Part shown: positions 31,257 to 39,648 of the stretch, piece after piece
How the letters are laid out: each line of letters starts with the position of its first letter
Position numbering within the stretch: the first letter of the stretch is position 1
The notes under the pieces: generated by a model
Told to the model about the DNA's origin: nothing
The model's input: only the letters and a program-made list of their open reading frames with translations
Databases searched by the model: none
Program-made: the position numbers and the translations under genes
Assembly: GCA_024226515.1 (NCBI GenBank)
Contig: JAAELQ010000228.1
Span: forward strand, 1-64,000
DNA length: 64,000 nt
DNA from: a bacterium
Lineage (GTDB): Bacteria; Acidobacteriota; Polarisedimenticolia; Polarisedimenticolales; Polarisedimenticolaceae
Reading direction: 5' to 3'

Positions 31257-31339
31257 CTCGTCTTCCTCCGTGTCGTGAGAGTGTTTGGCTACCGTTTCCG
31301 CCTACACCCGGGATAGACACTCGAGGCGTTCCGCGTCAC

Positions 31340-31371
31340 AAAAAAAAGCAGGCCACCCTAAGGTGGCCTGC
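31340..31371 (-). terminator. Intrinsic terminator after peptide gene 4
   Basis: GCAGGCCACC (31348-31357) pairs perfectly with GGTGGCCTGC (31362-31371) across a four-base loop and is followed on the minus strand by eight T residues. Confidence 0.95.
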
Positions 31372-31398
31372 CGAGGACCGATGGATATTCGCCTCTGT

Positions 31399-31617
31399 CT
31401 AGCGGCCGAAGTCGATGACGTCGTCCGTGCCGGGGGCCGGGACGTCGGAGTCCGGAGTCTGGGACGGACCGGAGCCGCCGCCGCCCTTGGAGCCGCCGCC
31501 GCCGGAGATTCCGCCACCACCGCTAGGGCTGTCACCGGCCGGCTTGAGATCGTCGATCGGAGCACCATCTCCGGCGCCGGTAATGTTTTTGAGATCGTCG
31601 TCTTTCATCTTCGTCAT
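31399..31617 (-). CDS. Double-glycine-type leader peptide precursor, copy 4, diverged (72 aa)
   Basis: The 72-residue product opens MTKMKDDDLKNITGAGDG: Met at -12, Asp at -8, Leu at -7, Ile at -4 and Gly-Ala at -2/-1, so the leader rule is kept although the sequence has drifted. The rest has several Gly runs broken by Ser and Lys (SGGGGISGGGG), then PSQTPDSDVPAPGTDDVIDFGR. The final DFGR is the only long match to the other three outside the leader, which suggests it matters for function. GGAGGCTGAC precedes the ATG. It is an older paralogue and may be the founder of the array. Confidence 0.78.
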   Translation of the reverse strand: MTKMKDDDLKNITGAGDGAPIDDLKPAGDSPSGGGGISGGGGSKGGGGSGPSQTPDSDVPAPGTDDVIDFGR

Positions 31618-31925
31618 GTCAGCCTCCTGAGTTTTCCGTTTCGGACTTCCTACCCTGGAACAATCGGGCTCCGTAAGGGCCCGTCCTGCTTCCTACCGCC
31701 CGGCCCATGCCCGACGGGTCGGGTCGAGCTCCTCGTCTCGGAGCCTCGCGACTTCCTGTCGTTGGTTCTCCGCCATCGGTCCGCCCTCCACTACCTCTTC
31801 TCGTACGCTGATGGTGCATTGCACGCTACATACCAACTCTGAAAACCCCGAAAAACGCGAGACTACCGGCTGCTCTTGTGAACCCGGGTGAATGACCCGT
31901 GAACCGCAGTTCATGGATCTCGGCC
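31618..31925. other. Gap upstream of the peptide array
   Basis: This 308-base stretch separates peptide gene 4 from the metallo-hydrolase gene. It holds the ribosome binding site of gene 4, a possible 27-codon frame (separate entry) and a weak GGGC/GCCC hairpin near 31673-31690. I see no other gene. Confidence 0.5.
31693..31776 (-). CDS. Possible 27-residue small protein
   Basis: An ATG at 31776 with GGAGGG eight bases before it opens a frame encoding MAENQRQEVARLRDEELD and nine more residues ending AWAGR. It is charged and probably helical. It lies on the same strand just upstream of the four peptide genes; LRDEEL recalls the middle of a double-glycine leader but no Gly-Gly or Gly-Ala follows. 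It could be a decayed fifth member or chance. Confidence 0.25.
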   Translation of the reverse strand: MAENQRQEVARLRDEELDPTRRAWAGR

Positions 31926-32792
31926 TCACGGCTCGGAACTCCGTCGGAGCCGATGCACCTCCCCGGGCGCCAAAAAAACCGCTTCCGGCACGGCCTGCCG
32001 CACCCGGGAGCGCATCGTCGCCGCGTCGCGCGCGCTGCCGAAGTACTCCGGCGGAGCCTCCGAGCCGGGCACGTGAACCGCGAGGAAAGTCTCGGGGCGG
32101 ACGGTCTCGCGGTACAGGCTGCGTCGCTCGCGGTCTTGTAGGTTCCAGTAGCCGACGACGGCGACGTCGATGTCGAACTGCGCGAGATCGTGAGCCTCCA
32201 GCTCAGTGCGGTCGACCTCCGTGTCGCCGACGTGCAGGACGCGGAAGTCGCCGATCTCGACCAGGAACCCGAGGTTCTGGACGGGAGTCTCGCCCCCGCG
32301 TCCATGGTGCAGGTTCAACAAGTGCAGGCGGATCCCGTCCATGTCGCTGATCGAGCGACGTCCCTCGGCGGGCAGCCGCGAGCGGACTCGGTCGGCGATC
32401 GACTCGAACTCCTCGACCGTCCGTTTCAGGCGATCGACCGCCTGCGGGGTCGAGAAAAATACCGTTTTCGGCGAGGAACCGAGGTAGGCGGCCACCGCGC
32501 CCGCGTCGAAGTGATCCGCGTGATGGTGCGTGGCGAGGATGAGGTCGATCGCGTCGAACGGTTCTCGGGCGGCCTCCAGAGCCTTCTGCTTGTGCGCGGG
32601 TACCCGAAGATAGGGCGAGACTCCCGCGCGATACAGGCCGTCGATCAACACCCGGCGGCCGCCGGCTTCGAGCAGGACGCCGGCGTTTCCCACCGCCGTC
32701 ACTCGCAACTCACCCGCGATCGCCGAAACACCGGCGAATCCGAGCAAGACGGTCAACGCCACGGCCCATGCGCGGCGCAAGCCACCAGCCAT
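31926..32792 (-). CDS. Secreted metallo-beta-lactamase-fold hydrolase (UlaG-like)
   Basis: The 288-residue product has a signal peptide (AWAVALTVLLGFAGVSAIAG) and then an MBL fold: LRVTAVGNAGVLLEAGGRRVLIDGL, the zinc motif LATHHHADHFD, a later His in LHVGDTEVD where the Asp bridges the metals, and VVGYWN and LAVHVPGS near the end. The family includes UlaG-like lactonases and other periplasmic hydrolases; the substrate is unknown. The ATG at 32792 has AGAGG at a six-base spacing; an ATG at 32798 is also possible. It lies upstream of the peptide array on the same strand, with no sign of shared function. Confidence 0.8.
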   Translation of the reverse strand: MAGGLRRAWAVALTVLLGFAGVSAIAGELRVTAVGNAGVLLEAGGRRVLIDGLYRAGVSPYLRVPAHKQKALEAAREPFDAIDLILATHHHADHFDAGAVAAYLGSSPKTVFFSTPQAVDRLKRTVEEFESIADRVRSRLPAEGRRSISDMDGIRLHLLNLHHGRGGETPVQNLGFLVEIGDFRVLHVGDTEVDRTELEAHDLAQFDIDVAVVGYWNLQDRERRSLYRETVRPETFLAVHVPGSEAPPEYFGSARDAATMRSRVRQAVPEAVFLAPGEVHRLRRSSEP

Positions 32793-32908
32793 CCGCATCC
32801 TCTAGTTGTGAAGAACCCGTGAAAACCGTCCCGATCTTACACGAGCACGGGCCCGAACAGAGATTTTTCTCTTTGACTCGCCGGGACGATTCTCGTACGA
32901 GTAACGCC

Positions 32909-34747
32909 ATGCGCGAAAAACAGATTCTCGTGCTTTTTGCGGTCCTTCTGGGGCTCTCACTCCCCGCGCTGGCCCAGAACAACCAGTGCGATCAGCCCGG
33001 AGAGGCTCCGGACGTGATCGTCGGAGATCTGGTCGGCGTCACGCGTTACGGCGTCGTCGGCGACATCACCGCGTTCTCGATCGGGACGACCTCGTGCAAC
33101 ATCGGCACGTGTTGGTTGAACTGGATCTCCAACAACAATCAGCATCCTGTGATCGGACAGAACCTCTACCGGCTGCTGGACGGCAAGTTCGAGCAACTTG
33201 GTCAAAGCTGGCTCAAGCACGGCTTCACTGCGCTCAACGGCAATCTGTGCTCCGGTGGCGGCTGCATCGGCACCAACGGCGACCACCTGGGCGTCAACTG
33301 TTCGGACCCTTACTCGTCGGGCCTCAACGGATCGCAAAACCGCCTCGGACCGAAGTTCGAGGTCAACGCCTACACCGGCGTCTACGCCTATCCCTACACG
33401 GATCAGGGCCAGACCGGCAACGCGATCTACAAGCGGCTGCAGGTGCACAGCGACGATCTGAATCCCGGACAGAACGCCGGCGCGCTGTACTTTGCCGAGG
33501 GTCACTACGTGACCAACGACGACGCCAGCGCAGGCAACCACACGAACAACGCCTCCTGGCGTCGCATGACCGTCTCCGGATCGGCCGGCAGCGGCAACTA
33601 CGATCTCGACTTCACGGGCAGCACGCAGCGCGAGGAGCCGGCGATCTTCGCCTGGGCCGACAACGACCCCACCGTCGAGCTGACCGCGGTCGGTGTTCCG
33701 AACGAGGGTCGTTTCTGGGTCGGCGCCAAGGCGACGGCTCTCGGCGGAGGGATCTGGCGCTACGAGTACGCGGTGTTCAACCTGAACTCGCACCGCTCGG
33801 GGCAGGCGTTCTCGGTGCCGCTGCCCGCCGGGACGACGCCGACCAACGTCGGATTCCACGACGTCGACTACCACAGCGGCGAACCCTATGACGGAACCGA
33901 CTGGAGCTCGGTCGTGGACAACGGCACGTCGCCGCCACGCCTGCGATGGTCCACGACGCCGTACTCGCAGAATCAGAACGCCAACGCGCTACGCTGGAGC
34001 ACGCTGTACAACTTCCGCTTCGACGTGGCGTCCCCGCCGGTCACCGACGTCGTCCAGCTCGACCTGTTCCGTCCCGGTACGCCCTCGCAGGTCACGTTTT
34101 CCACGACTGTCCCCTCGTCCATCTGCGACGACGACGGCCAGTGCGAGCCTCCGGAGAACGAGCAGAACTGCGCCGCGGACTGCGGCATCGTCTGCGGGGA
34201 CGCGGCGTGCGAGCCCGGTGAGAACCCCTGCACCTGCCCCGACGATTGCGGGACGCCGACGGCCTTCGAGTTCACCTGCGACGACGCGATCGACGACGAC
34301 TGCGACGGACGGACCGACTGCGAGGACGCCGATTGTTGTCCCGAGTTCGTCTGCAAGGGGGCGAACAACGACGGGGACGCCTTCGAGTTGTGCGAGGACT
34401 GCGACGATCTGGACGGGACGATCTGGGACACGCCGGGCGAGGCGCTCGACCTGTTCCTGGCCGAGTTCAGCGGCTTCACCTTGTTGACCTGGTTCCAGCC
34501 GATCGAGCCCGGCGGGACATCTTGGTCCTATCGCGGTTTGCGCACCGCCTCGGCGGCGGACTTCATGCAGGCCGACTGCCTGCCCGACGACGACCCGGAT
34601 AATCTGAAGATCACCGAGCTCGAATCACCGCCCTCCGGCGTCGTGTGGCACTACTTGGTTCGTGCCGTGAACAACTGCGACTCGGGAGAGGGGAGCCTCG
34701 GCGGCGGCGACGGTGGGTCGCCGCGCAGCGGTGTGAGTTGCCCCTAG
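32909..34747 (+). CDS. Large secreted protein with Cys-rich and fibronectin-like C-terminal modules
   Basis: The 612-residue product has a signal peptide (ILVLFAVLLGLSLPALAQ). Residues 20-395 form an unknown beta-rich domain, Asn/Gly/Tyr-rich, with several Cys. Around residues 410-490 there is an acidic Cys-rich region with CGDAACEPGENPCTCPDDCG and DCDGRTDCEDADCCPEFVC, motifs typical of calcium-binding secreted proteins. The last 120 residues look like a fibronectin-type module ending VVWHYLVRAVNNCDSGEGSL and SGVSCP, similar in outline to the ends of the two giant proteases and the BNR lipoprotein in this window. A TTGACT lies 30 bases before the ATG. Function unknown. Confidence 0.78.
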   Translation: MREKQILVLFAVLLGLSLPALAQNNQCDQPGEAPDVIVGDLVGVTRYGVVGDITAFSIGTTSCNIGTCWLNWISNNNQHPVIGQNLYRLLDGKFEQLGQSWLKHGFTALNGNLCSGGGCIGTNGDHLGVNCSDPYSSGLNGSQNRLGPKFEVNAYTGVYAYPYTDQGQTGNAIYKRLQVHSDDLNPGQNAGALYFAEGHYVTNDDASAGNHTNNASWRRMTVSGSAGSGNYDLDFTGSTQREEPAIFAWADNDPTVELTAVGVPNEGRFWVGAKATALGGGIWRYEYAVFNLNSHRSGQAFSVPLPAGTTPTNVGFHDVDYHSGEPYDGTDWSSVVDNGTSPPRLRWSTTPYSQNQNANALRWSTLYNFRFDVASPPVTDVVQLDLFRPGTPSQVTFSTTVPSSICDDDGQCEPPENEQNCAADCGIVCGDAACEPGENPCTCPDDCGTPTAFEFTCDDAIDDDCDGRTDCEDADCCPEFVCKGANNDGDAFELCEDCDDLDGTIWDTPGEALDLFLAEFSGFTLLTWFQPIEPGGTSWSYRGLRTASAADFMQADCLPDDDPDNLKITELESPPSGVVWHYLVRAVNNCDSGEGSLGGGDGGSPRSGVSCP

Positions 34748-34915
34748 TGGGCCGTACCGCAGCAGCCGTTACGACCCGCCTCCCACTCGCCGATCGTCAG
34801 ATCGAGCGTTCCACGATCCACGACGAGTCCCGAACAGGACCGGAGCTCGACGCCCAGCGCCAGGGCCGCGCCGGGCCTCGTGGCGACGCGCCACTCACGA
34901 TCGATCCTCCGGAAT

Positions 34916-35626
34916 TCAGTTCAACGCCAGGACGCCGAACGTGACGTCGTCGCGCGCGGCTCCGCAGTGGAATCGGCTCCACGTGTCGAGCAGCCTCTCG
35001 CGCAGGCTCCGCGCGTCCAGGTCGGTGTGGCGCCGTACCACGTCGGCGATTCCCTTCTCGCCGAACTGTGTCCCGTCCGGATTCTCCGCCTCGGACAGCC
35101 CGTCGGTGTAGAGCACCAACCGATCGCCGGGCCGGAGGTCGACCGAGCCCTGTCCGTAGCGCAGCTCGGGGAAGGCGCCGAGAATGCCGCCACCCTCCAT
35201 CAGTCGCACGACCGTGCCGTCCGGTCGGATGAGCAGGCCCGGCGTGTGACCCGCGCGCGAGTAGGACAGGCGTCCCGTCTCTCGGTCGAGCGAGGCGTAG
35301 AACCCGGTGACGAACTCGTCGTCGCGGAAGCAACGGCACAGGGCACGGTTGACGGCGCCGCAGATCTGTCCCGGCGTGCGGTTCGGCCGGGCAGCGGCCT
35401 CGACCGCGCCCTGTACGTCTCCGCGTCGCGCGGAGGCGGGCGCGCCGCTCCCGACGACGTCGGCCACGAAGACCCCGACGCGCCCGTCGGAGGCGTGAAG
35501 TCCCATCAGGTCACCGCCGTAGCGGTCGGCCGGAAGCATCACGCCGGATACTTCCAGCGCCGCCGCACCGGTCGGCGTCTCGATCCCGATCGTCTTGCCC
35601 GAAAACTTGCCTGGCTTCGTCGTCAT
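34916..35626 (-). CDS. SpoIIE-family (PP2C-type) protein phosphatase
   Basis: Such phosphatases dephosphorylate STAS-domain antagonists in partner switches. The 236-residue protein is a bare phosphatase domain with no sensor. It shows the strand ALEVSGVMLPADRYGGDLMG with the Asp-Gly metal pair (GGDLMG), VGVFVADVVGSGAPAS, FYASLDRETGRLSYSRAGHTPG, LYTDGLSEAENPDG and the closing RDDVTFGVLAL. The final Asp pair is present, so it should be active. A STAS protein and an RsbW-type kinase are encoded 16 kb away and are candidate partners. AGAGG precedes the ATG. Confidence 0.9.
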   Translation of the reverse strand: MTTKPGKFSGKTIGIETPTGAAALEVSGVMLPADRYGGDLMGLHASDGRVGVFVADVVGSGAPASARRGDVQGAVEAAARPNRTPGQICGAVNRALCRCFRDDEFVTGFYASLDRETGRLSYSRAGHTPGLLIRPDGTVVRLMEGGGILGAFPELRYGQGSVDLRPGDRLVLYTDGLSEAENPDGTQFGEKGIADVVRRHTDLDARSLRERLLDTWSRFHCGAARDDVTFGVLALN

Positions 35627-35853
35627 CGTTTCCTCTCCCTACACCGACAACAGCAAGTCCCGCGCCAGGCCAGGCGACACCCAAAAAACCAATAGAACGT
35701 GGAGCCCCGGGCCCGCGGACGGTGGTTTCCGCCAACGCATGGGAGAACGCGCCACCGCAACCCGGTGGGCACGAACCGCGTGAAATCCGTGATTCGCGGT
35801 GTCTACCTCGTCAGGGAAGTACGGGATCCGGCCCGAGGCCGGGCCCGCGGGGG

Positions 35854-37080
35854 ATGAGCATGCTGGACATCTTTCTGGTCGACGACGATTCGGAGGCGAT
35901 CGCGCTTCAGACGGCCTGGCTCGAGCGTGCCGGCCATCGCGTTCGCGTATCGAGCCCGGGCGTCCCCGCCATCGAGGCCATCCGCGATCGGTTGCCGGAC
36001 TGCGTGATCTTCGATCTGACGATGTCCGGAATCGACGGCTTCGATCTGTGTCGCCGCCTGCGCGCCGATCCCGCGCTGCGCTACTGCAAGCTCGTCGTCG
36101 CGTCGTCGACGACGCACGCGCCGGATCGGCGTCGGGCAAAGGAGCTGGGCGCGGACGGCTACATCGTCAAGCCGGTCGCCCCCGTTCGCTTCGTGCAGCA
36201 GGTCGAACGGATCGTGTCGGACCACGCCGCCATCAAGTTCTGGGGCGTGCGTGGCTCGTTGCCTGTCCCCGGGAAGCACACGGTGCGTTACGGCGGCAAC
36301 ACCACTTGCGTCACTCTCGAGCTGAACGGCGACCAGTTCTTCATCTTCGACGCCGGCAGCGGAATCAAGACGCTGTCCAACGAGTTGATGCGGAAAGCGG
36401 ATCGCCCATGCGAGGCGAAGATCTTCATCTCGCACCCGCACGCCGATCACATCAACGCCCTGCCGTTCTTCGCTCCGCTGTACGAGTCGAACAATCGGTT
36501 CGAGATTTTCGGCGCGGCCAACGGTCGCAGCGGCGTCCGGGAATTGCTCGGCGCGCAGATGAACGGCGTCTACCACCCGCTGACGCTGCACGACCTCGGC
36601 GCGAGCGTCTCGTTCCACGATCTGCAGGAAGGCTGCGTGCAGGTCGACGGGGTCGAGGTGCGGACGATGCTGCTGAATCACCCCGGTAACTGTCTGGGCT
36701 TCCGCGTGGAGCACCGCGAGTGCTCCATCTGTTACGTCACGGACAACGAGCTGTTTCCGTCGGATCTGCCTCAGCACGACGCGGCGTATGCCGATCGTCT
36801 GCTGCGCTTCGTCGAGGGATCCCACGTGCTGATCACCGATTGCACCTACACCGACGAGGAGTACGTAACCAAAGTAGGCTGGGGGCACTCGTGCTCTCGC
36901 GAGGTCGCCGAGCTGGCGCACCGCGCGGCCGTGGATGCGTTGTACCTGATCCATCACGATCCGGATCAGACCGACGACGACGTCGAGCGCAAGCTGATGC
37001 AGGTCCGCGCGCACCTCGCCGCCCTCGGGTCGCGCACCGTGTGCCACGCTCCCGCCGAAGGCGAAACCGTTCGCATCTGA
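35854..37080 (+). CDS. Receiver domain fused to metallo-beta-lactamase-fold domain
   Basis: The 408-residue protein joins a response-regulator receiver (residues 3-122; acidic pocket VDDD, phospho-acceptor Asp54 in VIFDLTMSG, Lys106 in YIVKPVAP) to an MBL-fold hydrolase (about 127-408). The second domain has FWGVRGSLPVPGKHTVRYGGN, a pattern of the PhnP/RNase Z-like group, the zinc motif HPHADH at 194-199, and later LLNHPGNC, ITDCTYTDEEY and LIHHDP. The catalytic site looks complete. Phosphorylation may control hydrolase activity, or the MBL domain may sense a small molecule; neither is known. An ATG at 35860 has better spacing to GGGGG and may be the true start. Confidence 0.88.
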   Translation: MSMLDIFLVDDDSEAIALQTAWLERAGHRVRVSSPGVPAIEAIRDRLPDCVIFDLTMSGIDGFDLCRRLRADPALRYCKLVVASSTTHAPDRRRAKELGADGYIVKPVAPVRFVQQVERIVSDHAAIKFWGVRGSLPVPGKHTVRYGGNTTCVTLELNGDQFFIFDAGSGIKTLSNELMRKADRPCEAKIFISHPHADHINALPFFAPLYESNNRFEIFGAANGRSGVRELLGAQMNGVYHPLTLHDLGASVSFHDLQEGCVQVDGVEVRTMLLNHPGNCLGFRVEHRECSICYVTDNELFPSDLPQHDAAYADRLLRFVEGSHVLITDCTYTDEEYVTKVGWGHSCSREVAELAHRAAVDALYLIHHDPDQTDDDVERKLMQVRAHLAALGSRTVCHAPAEGETVRI

Positions 37081-37122
37081 CCCCGGAAACGCGGTAACGT
37101 TGTCGGCCGGGAGGGGCGACAC

Positions 37123-38415
37123 GTGAAGCGTTCGATTCAGGTTCTTGCACTACTGGTCGCATTGCCGCTGGCGGCGGACGAGGCGACGACCCTGTTCAGC
37201 GGGGCGACGGTTTTGCCGATCACGGGACCGCCGATCGAGAACGGCTACGTGCTCGTCCGCGGCGCGAAGATCGATTCGGTCGGTCCGGCCTCGCGCGCGC
37301 CGCAGCGCGCAGACCACGTCGTCGACGTCGGCGGGCGGGTGATCATGCCGGGCCTCGTCGACACTCATTCGCACCTGGGCGGTGTCTCGGGTGGCGACCG
37401 GTCCGGCCCGCTGCACCCGGGGGTGCGCGCGTTAGACGGCATCAACATCCACGACGACAGCCTGTGGCGCGCGCGCGCCGGCGGGCTGACCACGATCAAC
37501 GTGATGCCCGGCTCCGGGCACCTGATGTCGGGCCAGACGGTGTACCTCAAGTTGCGCTCCGACCCGAGGTCGATCGAGGACTGGATGTTCTGCGACGACC
37601 CGATCGCAGGCATCTGCGGCAGTATGAAGATGGCCAACGGCACGAACTCGATGAACGGCGATCCGTTCCCGGGCACGCGTGCCAAGTCGGCCGCGATGGT
37701 GCGCGACCTGTTCGTGCGCGCACAGAACTACCGGGCCGGCTCGGAACGGGCGGACGAGGACGACGGCTCGAAGGCCGATCGCGATCTCGAGCTCGAGGCC
37801 GTTCTCGAGGTGCTCGACGGCCGCCGCCGCGTGCAGCACCACACGCACCGGCACGACGACGTGGCGACGATTCTGCGGCTGCAGCGCGAGTTCGGTTTCG
37901 ACCTGGTCCTGCAGCACGGCACCGAGACCTGGATGCTGGCCGACGAGCTGGCCGAGGCCGACATCGGTGTCTCGTTCACGCTTGTCGACTCACCGGGCGG
38001 CAAGGAGGAGATCCTGCGCATGCGCATGGACGGCCCGGCGCTGCTGCAGCAGGCCGGTGTCGACGTCAGCATCAACACCGACGACTGGATCACCGACTCG
38101 CGTCTGTTCCTGCGCACCGCGGCGCTGGCCGTGCGGCACGGGATGACCCGCGAGGGCGCGCTCGAGGCGGTGACGCTGGCCGCCGCGCGCCATCTGGGGC
38201 TCGAAGATCGCGTCGGTTCGCTCGAGCCGGGCAAGGATGCGGATCTCGTGATCCTTTCCGGCGACCCGCTCAGCGTCTACACGCACGTGCTCGAGACCTG
38301 GGTCGAGGGGCAGCGCGTCTACGACGCGTCGAATCCGGAACACGCCAAGTACAACGTCGGCGGCTGGCAGATCTACCGCACCGCCGCGGGCCACGACCAC
38401 ACGGGGTGCCGCTGA
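37123..38415 (+). CDS. Secreted amidohydrolase, catalytically intact
   Basis: The 430-residue product has a short signal peptide (VLALLVALPLAADE) and an imidazolonepropionase-like amidohydrolase fold. Metal ligands are visible: His82 and His84 in GLVDTHSHLGG, His242/His244 in HHTHRHDD, His265 in LQHGTET and Asp320 in SINTDDW. The end has VGSLEPGKDADLVILSGDPL, typical of the family. Substrate is unknown; relatives act on cyclic amides and dipeptides. It overlaps the next gene by one base (TGATG), so the two are cotranslated and may form a heteromer. Confidence 0.88.
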   Translation: MKRSIQVLALLVALPLAADEATTLFSGATVLPITGPPIENGYVLVRGAKIDSVGPASRAPQRADHVVDVGGRVIMPGLVDTHSHLGGVSGGDRSGPLHPGVRALDGINIHDDSLWRARAGGLTTINVMPGSGHLMSGQTVYLKLRSDPRSIEDWMFCDDPIAGICGSMKMANGTNSMNGDPFPGTRAKSAAMVRDLFVRAQNYRAGSERADEDDGSKADRDLELEAVLEVLDGRRRVQHHTHRHDDVATILRLQREFGFDLVLQHGTETWMLADELAEADIGVSFTLVDSPGGKEEILRMRMDGPALLQQAGVDVSINTDDWITDSRLFLRTAALAVRHGMTREGALEAVTLAAARHLGLEDRVGSLEPGKDADLVILSGDPLSVYTHVLETWVEGQRVYDASNPEHAKYNVGGWQIYRTAAGHDHTGCR

Positions 38416-39641
38416 TGAGCGACAACAGAAGAACGACGATCGCGGCGCTCGTACTGATCGTCTGCACCGGCGTAGCGTGGGCGGCACCCGATCTGGCCGT
38501 GCGCGCCGAGCGCGTGTGGACCGTTGTCGGCGATCCGATCGACGACGGCGTCGTGTTGATCGAGGGCGGCAAGATCTCGGCCGTGGGCCCGGCCTCGAAG
38601 GTGAAGATCCCGCGCGGCGTCGAGGTGCTCGAGGCCGCCGCCGTGACGCCGGGGCTGGTGGACGTACACACCGTCGTCGGGCTGGCGGGGATCTACAACT
38701 CCGACCGCGGGCAGGTGCAGGATCAGGACCAGCTCGAGAAGTCCGATCCGATCCAGCCCGAGCTGCGCGCCGTGGACGCGTACGATCCGGTCGAGCCGCT
38801 CGTCGAGTGGGTGCGCGACCTGGGCGTCACCACCGTGCACACGGGGCATGGTCCTGGGGCGGTGATCTCGGGACAGACGCTGATCGCGAAGACGCGCGGC
38901 GTGGGCGTGGATGACGCCGTCGTCGTTCCCGCCGCGGCGCTGGCCGCGACGCTGGGCACATCCGTGTCGCGCAACTTCGAGTCACCCGGCACGCACGCCA
39001 AGACGGCAGCCGAGCTGCGCCGGGCGCTCGTCACCGGCGCGGACTACCGCGAGGCGCTCGGCGGCGAAAAACCGCCGGACCGCGATCTGAGCAAGGAGGC
39101 GCTGGCCGCCGTCCTCGACGGCGAGATGGCACTGATGATCACGGCCCACACGGCGACCGAGATCGCGACGGCGCTGCGGCTGCAGCGCGAGTTCGGCTTT
39201 CGTCTGTGGCTCGACGGCGCGGCCGAGGCGTACCGCATGATCGAGCCGATTCGCGAGGCCGGCGTTCCCGTGTTTCTGCACGCGACGATGATCCGCGCCG
39301 GCGGGGACACGCGCAACGCGGCGTTCGACACCGCGGCGCGCCTGGAGCAGGCCGGGATCCCGTTCGCGATCCAGACCGGCTTCGAGAGTTACGTGCCCAA
39401 GGCGCGCGTCTTGCTCTACGAGGCGCAGGTCGCCGTGCACTACGGATTGGCCCCCGCGGCGGCGCTGCGCGCGATCACGCTGGCGCCGGCGAAGCTACTC
39501 GGGCTCGACGACCGCATCGGCTCGATCGAGCCGGGGATGGACGCCGATCTCGTGCTGTTCGACGGCGACCCGTTCGAGTACACGTCGCACGTGTGCCGCG
39601 TGATCGTCGACGGGCAGACGGTGTCGGAGACCTGCCGCTAG
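38415..39641 (+). CDS. Secreted amidohydrolase paralogue with degenerate metal site
   Basis: The 408-residue product has a signal peptide (ALVLIVCTGVAWAA) and aligns along its length to the preceding protein (SGQTLIAK for SGQTVYLK, LRLQREFGF in both, IGSIEPGMDADLVLFDGDP). Key ligands are lost: the first His-x-His is His85-Thr-Val in VDVHTVVGL, the third His site reads LDGAAEA, and the catalytic Asp site reads QTGFES. It is therefore probably not an active metal hydrolase by the usual mechanism and may be a structural or regulatory partner of the intact one. It converges on gnd with a seven-base gap. Confidence 0.82.
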   Translation: MSDNRRTTIAALVLIVCTGVAWAAPDLAVRAERVWTVVGDPIDDGVVLIEGGKISAVGPASKVKIPRGVEVLEAAAVTPGLVDVHTVVGLAGIYNSDRGQVQDQDQLEKSDPIQPELRAVDAYDPVEPLVEWVRDLGVTTVHTGHGPGAVISGQTLIAKTRGVGVDDAVVVPAAALAATLGTSVSRNFESPGTHAKTAAELRRALVTGADYREALGGEKPPDRDLSKEALAAVLDGEMALMITAHTATEIATALRLQREFGFRLWLDGAAEAYRMIEPIREAGVPVFLHATMIRAGGDTRNAAFDTAARLEQAGIPFAIQTGFESYVPKARVLLYEAQVAVHYGLAPAAALRAITLAPAKLLGLDDRIGSIEPGMDADLVLFDGDPFEYTSHVCRVIVDGQTVSETCR

Positions 39642-39648
39642 ATGATGT

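Noticed and set aside
32873..32901. TTGACT-N17-TACGAG as promoter of the secreted protein at 32909.
   Set aside because: The -35 is good but the -10 matches only three of six positions and would end eight bases from the start codon; kept only as a remark.
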